Notes under the pieces: generated by a model
What the model was told of the DNA's origin: nothing
The model's database searches: none
Seen by the model: the letters and a program-made list of their open reading frames with translations, nothing else
In this document: positions 35,907-47,111 of the stretch, piece after piece
Numbering within the stretch: the stretch's first letter is position 1
Layout: each line of letters opens with the position of its first letter
Assembly: GCA_009823505.1 (NCBI GenBank)
Contig: VZQC01014000.1
Coordinates: forward strand, 925,316-989,315
Reading direction: 5' to 3'
DNA: 64,000 bases
Source of the DNA: Rhizomys pruinosus
Lineage: Eukaryota > Chordata > Mammalia > Rodentia > Spalacidae
Made by a program: the position numbers and the translations under genes

Positions 35907-36080
35907 TGGCGGCCGTGAACCGTCTGTAACTCCAATTCCAGGAGAACTCCAGTTCCAGGGGAATCTGACACCCGCTTCTGACCTCCGTGGCATTGCATGA
36001 CACGGGTGCACAGACCTGCATGCAGACAGTACATTCATACACATACAAAAATAAATAAAATTTTAAAAATTAAAAAAATA
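35907..36080 (+). mobile_element. B3-like SINE, 5'-truncated, duplicated subfamily
   Basis: Begins at ggcggccgtgaaccgtctgtaactccaattccaggagaa, so the Pol III promoter half is missing. Tail ataaataaaattttaaaaatt. No clear target duplication. Confidence 0.9.
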
Positions 36081-37383
36081 ACAAGTTTTACAGAACATGT
36101 AACAAATTCTCCAGACAACAATTTCTTATATAAAATTCCTACAAACATAAACGCTGTATTAAAACTATCTTTAAAGTATGTGTTTCCCTATTGCAGTAAA
36201 GTGATGCTCTGTGTGATAGGATAAAGGGGAGATCAGATGAGCCTGCTCCAGACACTAACTATACTGTTGCTGGGAACTTCCTGAGTGCCTGGGTTGTGCC
36301 TTTGACTGTAAGGAATCCCATAAGTTTTGCATGATAGAGGTGCTAGTGGCAAAGGTGATTTTTTTTTCTTTTAATTTAAAGATCCAGACTCGTTCCTTGT
36401 CCTGTTTGAACATATTCCTGCCTTTCATTTCAAGGAAGTCAACTAAACAAGCTGTGGGGAGCAGTGGTAAGGATAGAAGTTGACTTTAGCAAGCAACTCT
36501 GTTCTCACATGCCTGAATGAGGACCTGGTGTCGCCCACAGTTCCCATGCTATGGAGCATGCAAGGAGTGACCTTTTTTTCTTAATTTCCCTCCTGAAAAT
36601 GCTTAGTTTTGAACAGCAATGAATCCTGATTGCTGCAGATAACTAAGTTAATTATCCTCCTGAATGGAGTTACAGAGTACCTGCCATCTAATGCTGAGAG
36701 GTACTGGCCAAGAGTAATGGTCTAGGTCTTGGCCCTAAGAGGAGCTTTTCACTCTGATGGTGATTACTGATAGATTAACCTGGTACTTGAAATCCTTTCT
36801 GGACCTGCTTAGCAAAATCAACCAGTTGCCATGGCCTGCAAAGTTATTTGCATGGGTAGCCTATAGAATTTAAACATTGTTAACGGTCTTAAGAAACATA
36901 TTATGCAATCTAGCTAAGAAACTAAAAATTGCTAGGACACCCAGTGAGTAACAATGGGAACTATTGCACTTTAATGTGCTCCAAGAAGTTTTATGCTTAT
37001 TCTTAATCCTCAGAGGGTTAAGCAATATACTTCGAAGTAACATTTATCATAAGTAGGAGGTGTATGTTACTGGTAACCATAGCCCAGACTTAGAGGAAGT
37101 TCCTTTGATCAGTGGCCATGCAGTGCTTCACGTCATAAGGCAAAGCATAGTTACCGAATGTGTGAGTACAGGAGCATTGCTCTGGGATGTGGTTACTTAC
37201 TACATTGATTGTAGTGGAGTGTTTTTTTATTTAATACAGTCATTGCTGTGGTGTGTAGTGGGGCAGCTCTTACTAAATTTTGCATGTCTGTAGGGTAATA
37301 GCCTGGGAATCCCACACTCAAAAGTTTACTCAGTAGAAAGCTGACAGAGTTTGGTGGAATGGTTAATGAAAGACTAGTTTCTG

Positions 37384-37602
37384 GGGCTGGAGAGATGGTT
37401 CAGCTGTTACGAGCACTTATTGCTCCTGTAGATGACTTGAGTTCAGTTCCCAGCACCCACGTGCTGGCTGATACTCATCCTTAATTCGAGTTCCAGGAAA
37501 TCCAGTGCCCTCTTCTAGTCCCCTAGGCATTGCACACCCATGGTACACTTACATACATGCAGGCAAAACATTCATATACAAACAATAAAAATAAAAAATC
37601 AC
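37384..37602 (+). mobile_element. B2/B3 SINE, old single-copy form
   Basis: ggggctggagagatggttcagctgttacgagc...cccagcacccacgtgctggctg...ttcgagttccaggaaatccagtgccctcttc...aataaaaataaaaa. Confidence 0.92.
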
Positions 37603-38192
37603 TTTTTAGGTTTCTAAATTTAGTAACCAAAATTTCTTTTCCAAGAGATCTTTTTCACTTTATAAAAATGCGATGCTGTGTAGAATCCTAACAGTGAAAG
37701 AAAGTCTGGAGCATGATTTATTCCAAATACCCTACGGCTCGAGGGCCCCCAAATAAGTTATCTATTCAGACAAAGCTTATGGTTCTGTAGCTTCTCAACA
37801 AATGAGGACTGCAACTTAATCAGCTCCAGAACCCAAATTTGTGATTCTCCTAGCCTATTATTTTGCTTACTGGTATCTATTAAGTATAACATTTTATGAA
37901 GATTTTTGATAAATAAGTTGTTTACAAAAGCACAGTCTATGGGAGTTTCTCTGAGCTTCTTACATTGCTGTCTTGTCTTGCCTGGTGGGAAGAGGTTGGT
38001 TTTCCAGGAGCTTATTTTGAAACACATTTTGAAGGGTCGCTGTGTCATCTGGGCACTGTTAGTCTTCATGGATGTGGGTTCATGATGCAATGATTAGGAT
38101 GAAGCCTTTCCCAGCCCAGGCATGGGTCATGGTGTTAAGGAGTAAGACAGAGGGACATATCAGAGAAATCATAAATTTATTTAACATATTTT

Positions 38193-38250
38193 GGAAAATT
38201 ATTTTCCATTCTAATTTTATCCCATTATCTCATAATGGGATAAAAATTAG
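38193..38250. repeat. Two adjacent AT-rich palindromes
   Basis: GGAAAATTATTTTCC (38193-38207) is followed by a hairpin with arms ctaattttatcccattat (38211-38228) and ataatgggataaaaattag (38232-38250), loop CTC, one bulged base. Confidence 0.8.
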
Positions 38251-38610
38251 GAGAAAGAAAAATTAAGAAAATGCATGAATTTAAGGTTGAAATGACTGAT
38301 CTAAGGAATCCAAGTTATAGCAATGTGTATTAAAAGAGGTTACCAGCAATTCCAGACTTTCTCGATGACTTACGGTACTCTCCTCTGGATTTTTTGTGTG
38401 AATTTAGTTAGACCTATTTTATTAAGTTTATGGATGAATTTGCTCAAGTATGTTCTTTGATTACTTACCCATTGCTAAGGGAAAAACAAAATGAAAGAGC
38501 AATTTCTCCAATCGAGATTTATTTATGAGTAGATCTTTAGCTAGACATTTTCACTCTATAATTGCTAATCAGTTGTGACATTAAGAAGCACATGCAATTT
38601 AAACAAAAGG

Positions 38611-38788
38611 CTGGATATGCTTCTTTTTTTTCTTTTAGTCTTTTTGAGACAGGGTCTCCCTATAACCCCAGCTGTCCTGGAACTCACTCTGTAGATCAGG
38701 CTAGCCTTGAACTCACAAAGATCCACCTGCCTCTGCCTCCCGAGTGCTGTTAGGCGTGCGCCACCATGCCCGGCTGGATATGCTTCTT
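38611..38788 (-). mobile_element. B1 SINE with 15-bp target duplication and small deletion
   Basis: CTGGATATGCTTCTT at 38611-38625 and 38774-38788. The body lacks about 9 bp at cgagtgctg|ttaggcgtg. Confidence 0.94.
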
Positions 38789-39408
38789 AAACTGGTACTC
38801 ACTTAATATTATATACTAGACACCACAGAATATATGGGGAATAATTGTGCAATGCATAATTACTGAAATATTTTAAAGACATGGTTAATTTCATTTTAAA
38901 GCACATGAAGTAGATGGCAAAATTCATAATAGTGGGATGAGTTATGAAATTTTAGTGTTCTCTGTTGCTTTGTCACTGTCCTTTCCCTGCCCACTTCTGT
39001 CATTAGGATAGGTGAGTGGAAAGCTTTTAGAGCAACTTAATGAATAACTATTAAGAGGGAAATGTGTCCCTCATAGAGGTCATAGAAGGTACACTTAAGA
39101 TTATTATTATCCTAATACTGGAAGATTGGATTTTCCAGTAACCCATGGAAGGCAGGCGGGCCTTGGTTTCTGCAGGCTGAGCTCTCTCACAGGGCTAGTG
39201 ACAACAGCCATCTGCTTGAGTGTATCATTTTTTTTCTGTGTATTGTGCAGTGCTTGACATTCATTCACCTAGTGGAAGATGCATCCCCCCCTTTCACAAG
39301 TGACACAGTCAGGATTCAGAAACAGCAAATGAGCTTGCTGAGATCTCACACTTAAGGAGCTTCCAAACCAGCCTTCCTAACCTTCCTAATCAAGGCCAGC
39401 ATTTTAAT

Positions 39409-39440
39409 TTCATTATTCATTCATTCATTCATTCATTCAT
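39409..39440. repeat. (ATTC)n microsatellite
   Basis: Seven or more attc units at the tail end of the following B4. Confidence 0.92.
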
Positions 39441-39795
39441 ATGTATGTTTTGAGAACATATGTATGTTGTATGTGGAGGTAAATGTACAGATGCGGGTCA
39501 GGAGCCTATGTAGCTGCATTCTGAGACCAGAGGAGGGAGGCCCACAGGTGTCTTCCTCTATCCCTCTTTGACTTACTCCCTTGAGACATGATCTCTCACT
39601 GAATTAGAAGCTCACCATTTTGGCTAGGCTGACTGACCTAGCCAGTAAGCTCCCAGAATCTGCCTTTCTCTGGCCTCCAATGCTGTAGCCTCAGACACAC
39701 ATCCCCGCCTTTTACATGGGTGCTAGGGATTCCCACTCAAGTCCTGCTTTTTGTATAGCAAGTACTCCTGCCCATTGAGCCATCTCCCCAGGCCC
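39441..39795 (-). mobile_element. B4 SINE
   Basis: gtggaggtaaatgtacag, gagacatgatctctcactgaattagaagctcacc, ggctaggctgactgacctagccagtaagctcccag, cttttacatgggtgctaggg, gagccatctccccaggccc. Confidence 0.85.
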
Positions 39796-40879
39796 TAAGC
39801 CAGTGTTTTTATAGCTGCTAATCTGTTCATTATAATAATGGTGTTGTGACAGTCCTGAGCAAGATTTTCAAAGACAAGGACATTCCAGTCACTGGGAACC
39901 TTCATGGCTTCAACTAGTAGTCCGGATTTGAGTCTTAGGTTCCCTAGATGATTAGATCCATGAAACTCAAATGTCATAGTACCTGACCTTGAGTGCAGCT
40001 CTTTGCAAGGTTGTCTTTCAACATCTTACAGCAGAGCAAGATAAATAGAAGCTAGGTTCTGGAATGCACACAGAGCTTGATCAATAGCTGGCTGAATAAC
40101 GGCACCCAATAAGTGATTGATGTCTAGATGAAGATATATTTCTGATGGCATCTGACATGGCTCAGTCCCCTACCTTGCAATAATTTTATCAGATGTCTTT
40201 AGAAAGGTCCTGAATATCCAGAGTTTTCATAGGAGGAAGGGAAAAGTGTACACAGTAAGCCCGGACAGAATAAGGGAAGAAAATCATCTCCTTAGGCTTC
40301 AGTAAGCAAAAATCTGGGCACTGTTCTCTGGTTTTGAAACTGAAAAACACAAGTACAAACTGAGAGGCATATGGTTCAAGGAGCAAAATTCATTCGATTT
40401 TTATTGGGCATTATTACTCTTAGATAATGAGAGATAAGTTGTAGAAACCAAACTAAATTTATTGATTCTCTTCCCTTTTCCTTACCAGAAATTGTGCTAA
40501 CAAAAATCGGTATTCATGTGATCCTCATTCAGAGTGATTCACTTCAATGATAAATTAATTGTACATTGTAGAGATTGTTTAACCAAAATACACATTTAGT
40601 TAAAATATGTCACAAATTATTCAGTACAATTAAACAAACTCACCAAGTGGTCTTATTTTGCGATGCTTTCCCAAACCTTGATCAGCAATCCTCTCAATTC
40701 TCTCTCCCAACCTGTTTTCATAATCTTTCTTTTAAAATAAATTTTCTTAACTTGTGTAAATTAGCTTTAATTATTAGATCCATGTACCTGCATGTGGGAA
40801 TAAGATAACCTGTCCCCTCTTTGTTTCTGGAAATGTTTTCTAAAGGGTGAACTAAAATATAGGCTCACTGAGTTTGAGT

Positions 40880-40970
40880 CTTTTCAGTTTCCATTGCTGT
40901 ATTCCCAGCATCTAGGACAGGGCTTGGCACATAGTAGTTGTTTAATAAATGTTTGCTAAAGGTGATAATA
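40880..40970 (+). mobile_element. MIR/L2 3'-end fragment
   Basis: gctgtattcccagcatctaggacagggcttggcacatagtagttgtttaataaatgtttgct is the shared terminal wording of ancient mammalian repeats. Confidence 0.6.
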
Positions 40971-41102
40971 ACTTAGGTGATTTTTTGCTAAGTTCATCTG
41001 CCAGATCTCGTCTCTGTATGTTTTTCTTTACTGTTAGTTCTTACCATTATCTGTGATGGTAAGCTGAAATGACAGCTACTTAGTAGGCCCAATGAAGTGT
41101 AC

Positions 41103-41459
41103 TGTGGTGGTTTGAATGAGTGTCCCCCATAGGCTTTAAGTATTCAGACATTTGTCCCCAGTTGATGGCACTGTTTTTGGAGGTCTTAGAAGGTGTGGCC
41201 GTACTAGAGGAAGTATGTCACTGGGGGCAGGCTTAGTGAATTTAACAAGCCTCGTGGTCTACAGTTTCTCTCTCTGCTTCCTGTGCTCTTTGCGAGATGT
41301 GACCCTTGGCTTGCTGCTCTAGCTCCAGCCGCCATGCCTCCCGCCACAATGGACTCTAATTCCCTGGAACCGACAATCGTAAGCTCAAATAAACTCTTCC
41401 TTTTATAAGTTCCTTTGGTCATGGTGTTTTATCACAGCAACAGAAAAGTGACTAATACA
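41103..41459 (+). repeat. 5' LTR of MaLR provirus
   Basis: TGTGGTGGTTTGAATG...GACTAATACA. Hand comparison with the 3' LTR gives about 19 substitutions and two 1-bp indels. It contains ctcaaataaactcttcc as a polyadenylation-signal-like site. Confidence 0.93.
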
Positions 41460-41464
41460 GTTAT

Positions 41465-42286
41465 TTGGTACCAGAGAGTGGGCTGTTGGCTGTGGAGAAC
41501 CTGACCATGTGGATGTTTGGAGAAATGTGGAAGACTTTGGAACTTTGGGCTAGAAAAGCTGTTGACTACTGTAAGCAGAGCTTAAGGGGCCATTCTAGTA
41601 GAAGCCTGGAAGAAAGCATTGCTGCAAAAAATGTAGTTCCAGAGGAAAATAAAGACTTAGGCAGCAACTGGAATATTTTGATAAAGAGTCTGGCAGCAGT
41701 TTGCCCACAGCCCAAATGCTTGCCTGATGCTAAGTTGAAAAGCAATGGACTAATGTCTTTGGCGGAGGATATTTCAAGACAGCCTAATGTAGAAATGGTG
41801 GCGTGGCTTTTAATGTTGAATATTATACAGATCTACAGTGAAAAAGAGCAAATGGGGCAGAAAGAAATGCAGAATGTACAGTTTGGATCTGAAAAGTACA
41901 CTAGGAAGATTAAAGGTGTGGCCAAGGCATGTGAAGGAGAGGCTCCCTTTCATAAGGAGACTAAAGTGATTAAGGAGAGGCCTGGAGATTTACAAGTAAA
42001 CAAAAGAATCAGTACCTTCAGGGCAAGACCACACCCAGCTAATCCTCCAACAAGTCCAGGGCAGAGAAAAATTGCAAATGTGTTTAAAGTAGGAGAGAAT
42101 CCATCCCGAGCTTGCAGCCAGATTTGGCAATTTCATTCACATGGTGCTGGCTTTAGAGGCATGAAGTTTGCAAGAGTGAAGGGGTCATCAGTTCTTCCTC
42201 CACAGTTTCAGAGAGCCACAGAGGCCAGGCAGAGTGCATCAGGGGCGTCCCTGAATAAAGAAGGCCCTGATAGGCCATTTGCGTGA
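41465..42286 (+). other. 273-codon open frame inside MaLR internal region
   Basis: An uninterrupted frame (MVPESGLLAV... to ...KEGPDRPFA) covers 60% of the internal region and overlaps the primer site. The corresponding part of primate MaLR elements has been proposed to derive from a gag-like frame, but I see no capsid or zinc-knuckle motif here. It has no dedicated promoter other than the LTR. It may be a preserved remnant or chance survival; it is not called as a functional gene. Confidence 0.4.
41466..41482 (+). promoter_or_regulatory. Primer-binding site, tRNA-Leu type
   Basis: TGGTACCAGAGAGTGGG, 7 bp after the 5' LTR, resembles the TGGTACCAGGAGTGGG sites of ERVL/MaLR elements. Confidence 0.8.
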
Positions 42287-42784
42287 AGCTGTGAATGTGA
42301 AGCCTGGTTGGCAGCAGAGAACCCCAAGAAGACTTTTGAGATGCCAGACCTTCGAGGTATTTGCCAAGGAGAGCTGCATACAGGGAGTGGTACCAGCCTA
42401 AGAAAGAGACGTATGTTGTAAGCAAAGCTGGAAGAGCTGAGCCATCTAAGCCCTTTGGAAGTCAAGTCCCAGAAGTTGCACATGGAGCTACTGGACTTGG
42501 AGTTTGCCCTGCTGGTTTTCGGTCTTGTTTTGGTCCAGTATTTCCTCACTATGCCTCTATTCCTCCCTTCTGGAATGGGAATGTGTATTCAGTTTCACTG
42601 TTTGATGGGAGTTTGTAATTTGCCTTTTGATTTTACAGGAGCTTACAGTTAGGAGATTGGCCTGAGTCTCAGAAGAGACTTTGGACTGTAGACTTTTGAA
42701 TGGCATTGAAAGTGGTAAAGACTATGGGGACTTTTAAGGTTGGACTAAATGCATTTTGCATTTTATATGGTCAGGAGCCTATGG

Positions 42785-42800
42785 GGGCCAGGGAGTGGAA
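42785..42800 (+). promoter_or_regulatory. Polypurine tract before 3' LTR
   Basis: ggggccagggagtggaa lies immediately 5' of the second LTR, the expected plus-strand primer position. Confidence 0.65.
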
Positions 42801-43157
42801 TGTGGTGGTTTGAATGAGTGTCCCCATAGGCTTTAAGTATTCAGACATTTTGTCTCCAGTTGGTGGCACTGTTCTTGGAGGTCTTAGAACGTGTGGCCGT
42901 GCTAGAGGAAGTATGTAACTGGGGGCAGGCTTAGTGAGTTTAACAAGCCTTGCGGTCTCCAGTCGCTCTCTCTGCTTCCTGTGCTCATTGCGAGATGTGA
43001 CCCTTGGCTTGCTGCTCCAGCTCCAGCCTCCATGCCTCCCGCCACAATGGACTCTAATTCCCTGGAACCGTCAGTTGTAAGCTCAAATAAACTCTTCCTT
43101 TTATAAGTTCCTTTGGTCATGGTGTTTTATCACAGCAACAGAAAAATGACTAATACA
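42801..43157 (+). repeat. 3' LTR of MaLR provirus
   Basis: TGTGGTGGTTTGAATG...GACTAATACA, 357 bp, about 95% identical to the 5' LTR by hand count. Confidence 0.93.
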
Positions 43158-43389
43158 TGTACCTTGCAGCTGTTGGAGGTCAGCTGTGCTGATTATCTAG
43201 TAACAAAATATGTGATAGACACCTGTAGTAGTCAAATATTATAAAATCATGAAAGTATTTGTAGTAATTGCTAACTATATATCACAGTTATTTGGCCATT
43301 AATAACCAGACATGGTAATATAGTTTGTGGAGTATTTGTAAAGGTCAGAATAGTCAAGTGTTGAACTAGAATCAAAGAATTCCTATTCA

Positions 43390-43740
43390 AATCCTAATTA
43401 CTACCACTGTTGTGTGTTCTTTAACAGGTCACATTAACCAGTATAAGTTTGACTTGTTTCTCAGTCTATAGACCGGGCATAGGAATAGTAAGTAACTCCT
43501 AAAATCAGCATGATTGAAAGACATAGTTATGTAAGGAGATTAGCATGACGTCTGCTACACTAAATAATAAAAGCAAGCTTCCCTTGATATAAATAAGAAC
43601 TACTTCAGCAATGAAATGATCACTTTTATACAAAGACAAAATGTCATCTGAGAGGTGTGACAATCCAAAGGCACAGGCAGAAAGTTGGAAACCAGCACTG
43701 GAACTCAAGGCCCTGACTTTATATCCTGTTAGCATTCTGT
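43390..43740. mobile_element. Possible MIR fragments
   Basis: A + oriented scrap at 43390-43500 (tgtgttctttaacaggtcacattaacc...tttctcagtctatag) and a reversed one at 43650-43740 (gcactggaactcaaggccctgact). Weak. Confidence 0.4.
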
Positions 43741-44072
43741 CTGTGCAACTTTAACACAATGTGAAAAGATTGCTAGAGTAGAGTACAGCTAGCAGCCACA
43801 GTGGAGTCTGATTGCCCTTTCAGGGAGAAAAAGCAGGCAAATGAGTGAAATAAGAGAGGACACTGAATGGGGGGGGCTGATAGCATTGCATTACAAATAC
43901 AGAATATCAAATATTATGCCTCCTTCATATATAAGAAAGAATTTTATTTTTAAAAGTATTTTTATAATTTTACTTTGAGTCAAAATTATTTTTTATCTGT
44001 TTAACCATATCTTGGCACTGTTTGTGGGGTACTTCCTCTTCTTGTGCATGGATCTCCCTAGGCAGACACATG

Positions 44073-44182
44073 GTTTGAACAGACTCTAACTTCCCATAGT
44101 TTATCTCTTGTATTTTCACCGTGTGCCGTTTGAACAAACTCTAATTTCTCATAGTTTATCTCTTGTATTTTCACTGTGTGTA
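44073..44182 (+). repeat. 55-bp tandem duplication next to exon C acceptor
   Basis: Copy 1 (44073-44127) and copy 2 (44128-44182) both read gtttgaaca.actctaa.tt, catagtttatctcttgtatt and ttcac.gtgtg, with a handful of substitutions. A third gtttgaac occurs at 44190. The pair ends 38 bp before the exon, in the region used for branch point and pyrimidine tract. Confidence 0.9.
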
Positions 44183-44220
44183 CTATCATGTTTGAACTTC
44201 CTTCATTTTTTTCCCCATAG

Positions 44221-44301
44221 AACGCTGAGGTGTCTGTTTTTGAAGTAAACATACGCTTTGTTGGTGGACTACTGTCAGCCTACTATCTGTCTGGAGAAGA
44301 G
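44221..44301 (+). CDS. MAN1A1: MAN1A1 coding exon C (probable catalytic glutamate)
   Basis: Third MAN1A1 exon: acceptor ttttttccccatAG|AAC, 27 codons from NAEVSVFEVNIR to YYLSGEE, donor GAG|GTAAGA, phase 0 at both ends. The F-E-x-x-I-R motif is the GH47 active-site motif. By alignment from memory with human ER mannosidase I (FESTIR, E330/R334), Glu codon 44242-44244 and Arg codon 44254-44256 would be the acid catalyst and the substrate-contacting arginine. The helix GGLLSAYYLSG follows, as in all class I mannosidases. Joined to the two previous exons it gives an uninterrupted reading frame. The next exon (expected to begin IFRKKA) is not visible in the remaining 19.7 kb. Confidence 0.95.
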
Positions 44302-45259
44302 GTAAGATGAAAAGTAGCATCTAAATGTGAATTTTGTGACATCTGCAAATTATTCTTTTTTGTTACACATGGTATTTGTGGTATGGATTTAAGGAGGAAT
44401 CCATGAAGTGTTCATGTTCTGATGGACCTATTGCTTTTATTTCTCATAATATGTGCTCATTAGCTGAGCAAGCTGGAAACGTTCAGCCATTTATATTGTT
44501 GGGAAAGGCAGGTGATGTCGCTATAGAAGCCAGCCTCCATTCTGCTGTGTGTGTGCTTTGGACAGCATGCTCCAAGGGACAGTCTCCATATACCTGTGAG
44601 CAAAGTGAGGAGCTTTAGCATAGTGGCAGATTTGTGGGCAGATTTTTGTCTTTAAAACCTTTTAATGTTAGCTTAATAAAAACCTTTCAAATGAAGAAAG
44701 AGTGACAAATAAGATATAAAAACGATGGTACTTCTGAAGCTCAGGGGAAGCCACTCTTAGCTTGCAGGCCCATGTCTCCAGGCCAGTGCTTTGTTCTCCT
44801 CAGACGAGGCTTAATGAATCATCTCCTGCTTTGGGGCAAAGCAGGAATTTTTAATTGACCTGCATTTTATTGGTAGATTTCCTAGCGTGCTCATAAAGGA
44901 CACTGATGCTGTTTGCCTCTGGGCAACTTTACGAATTATGCCATGTCCACTAAGAGTTGCAGGAATGGACCCACCTGCAATATTGACAGTGTTAAAGGCT
45001 GGCATAAGGGGAAACTAGTCACGTATTGCAACGGCACGTCAATCAGATTTACATTAGCCTCAGCATTCTGACTGGGAGAAGAGTAGATCTTAGCTTGTGT
45101 AGTATTTCATGTATTTCTGTGCTTCAGACAGATTTAAGCAGAGTAATAAATGTTTAATAAGAAAAATGGCTTGACTTTGTTCCTGTCTCTAAAGTACTTT
45201 CCCAACTATAGCAAAACAGCCCTAACAATCTTGTATTCCTCACTTTGCTTTTTCTTCTA

Positions 45260-45285
45260 CCATACATACATACATACATACATAT

Positions 45286-45316
<31 letters not shown>

Positions 45317-45446
45317 CATACATACATATATACATACATACATATATACATACATACATATATACATACATACATATATACATACATACATATATACATA
45401 CATACATACATATATACATACATACATACATACATACACACATACA
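45260..45446. repeat. (TACA)n array with higher-order TATA phasing
   Basis: A long cata/taca array in which tata interruptions recur, giving a higher-order unit of about 16 bp (tatacatacatacata). The tetranucleotide has no stop codons in most frames, so it creates long spurious Tyr-Ile-His-Thr frames. Confidence 0.95.
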
Positions 45447-45914
45447 TTACAGTATTTAGATGGATCCTTTATTCCCCTGTATTGTCCTGTCTCCCGAGTT
45501 CCCTCCATCATGACCTCTGTTGTCTTCCCAGCCAGAGAAATGAACCCTTCTTCTGTGCTTCGCCCCTTCTGCCCTTTCAAAGCCTTTTCTGCTCAATTAC
45601 CATCATTTCTCGAGGTCAGTTTAGCATTCCTAAGCATCAAGCTGGATGCCGTACTTAATGTTTTTCTAATGAGCAGGATTCCAAGCTTGCCCAGCCTGGA
45701 TCCTCCATCAGTGTTGACATGGCACGCTAGGATCACCTTGGCGTTTATCTTTCTTCATAATTTACATGTAGGTGAAATGATTTAGAAGAAATAAGGATTG
45801 CCTCCTTCTGTGTGAGCTTGCTTAGGAACATATACAAAAAGGAACAAATGTCTATTTCTTATAAATATGCATCCTATTTCATTAGGTTTCTTTTAACAAT
45901 ATTTCAAGTTTATA

Positions 45915-45985
45915 CATATATGTTTCTATTTGTATGAACACTTGATATACATATATATGTGTGTGTGTGTATGTACTTACCTAAA
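45915..45985. repeat. AT/TG-rich low-complexity tract
   Basis: atacatatatg...tacatatatatgtgtgtgtgtgtatg. Confidence 0.8.
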
Positions 45986-46055
45986 TATAATATACACAGA
46001 TGTTATTATTTGCCTATAATTAGAATGATTTTCTTAAGGCCTTGTAAAGGTGGGG

Positions 46056-46243
46056 GGGGTTGTTGTTTGTTTGCTTGTTTGTTTGTTTGAGGTTTTGAGA
46101 CAAGTTCTCCCTATTTGAGACATGGTCCTCCCCAGCAGGCCAGGAACTTGCTATGTAGACCAGGCTGGCTTCAATCTCACAGAGATCCACCTGCCTCTGC
46201 CTCCCAGGTGCCAGAACTAAAGGTATGGACCAACATGCTTGGC
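46056..46243 (-). mobile_element. B1 SINE
   Basis: (GTTT)n-type tail, then gaggttttgagacaagttctccc...gaccaggctggcttcaatctcac...gtgccagaactaaaggtatgg. Confidence 0.85.
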
Positions 46244-46261
46244 CTTGTAAGAGTGGTTTTA

Positions 46262-46420
46262 GTTTGTTTGTTTGTTTTGGTCTTTTTGAGACAGGGTCTC
46301 CCTGTAGCCCCAGCTGGCCTAGAACTCACTATGTAGACCAGGCTTGCCTTGAACTCAGAGCTCCTCTTGCCTCTGCCTCCCAAATCCTGGGATTAAAGGT
46401 GTGTGCCACCATACCCAGAT
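46262..46420 (-). mobile_element. B1 SINE
   Basis: gtttgtttgtttgttttggtctttttgagacagggtctcc...cctcccaaatcctgggattaaaggtgtgtgccaccataccc. Confidence 0.92.
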
Positions 46421-46431
46421 GATTTTGCTGT

Positions 46432-46632
46432 TTTATTGTTTTTATTTATTTGAACTTTATGTGTATGATTGCTTTGCCTACATGTGTATAAGTGTACCAG
46501 AAGAGGGCATCAGATCCCCCAGAACAAGAGTTACAGACAGTTGTTAGCAGCCATTTGGATGTGAGGAACCAAACCCAGGTCCTCTGCAAGAGCAGCCAGT
46601 ACTCCTAACCACTGAGCCATCTCTCCAGCCCC
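46432..46632 (-). mobile_element. B2/B3 SINE, old form
   Basis: ttatgtgtatgattgctttgcctacatgtgtataagtgtaccagaagagggcatcagatccccc...ggtcctctgcaagagcagcc...gagccatctctccagcccc. Confidence 0.9.
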
Positions 46633-47111
46633 TTATAAGAGTGTTTTAAATTAGGCCTCCCTTTTAAATAAGACAATGAAGAATGCCTTTCTTGTAAATA
46701 ACACTTTACTGTGTGCTTGTCTGTATCACTATGAAGGAATTATTTTGTTACAGTTTTTTTTTAATGTTTTAGTTTTATGAGAAAATGTTAAGATATTTTT
46801 CTTATGCTTTTTCTGTGTTTCTATAGAATGTTTCTAAGTGTTATTTCATAAGGATTTATCTTCTTACCACTTGTTTTTTGCAAGTTCCATAAGTGCTGGG
46901 ATTTAGGTTGTCTCTAGTATTCTTGTTTTGAAAAATGTAGTTATAATCAGTCAACATAAAATTCTCCAAAGTGGGGTTGCCAAATGAGAAATAATTAGTA
47001 CTAGATTGGTTGAACATTCCCTCCTGGCTCTTCTGCCTAATCACCTTGTCACTGACAATTGCTTTTCATTTCTCCAATGCATTGAAGAGTCCTGGCTACC
47101 AGGGCTGTGAT

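Larger units (their letters stand above)
41098..43162 (+). mobile_element. Complete ORR1-like MaLR provirus with two LTRs
   Basis: A 2,055-bp element between perfect 5-bp target duplications TGTAC (41098-41102, 43158-43162). Both LTRs are 357 bp with TG...CA ends. The internal region reads like MaLR internal sequence (agactttggaactttgggc, ggcagcaactgg, gagtctggcagcagtttgccc). The leucine-tRNA-type primer site fits the ERVL class. No pol or env is present, so it is non-autonomous. Confidence 0.92.

Noticed and set aside
41204..41422. Minus-strand frames MTKGTYKRKSLFEL at 41204 and 42902 as a duplicated gene
   Set aside because: They are the antisense of the two LTR copies of the MaLR provirus.
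45150..45785. 211-codon + frame and overlapping minus frames rich in Tyr-Ile-His-Thr
   Set aside because: Produced by the stop-free (TACA)n microsatellite; no start context, domain or splice logic.
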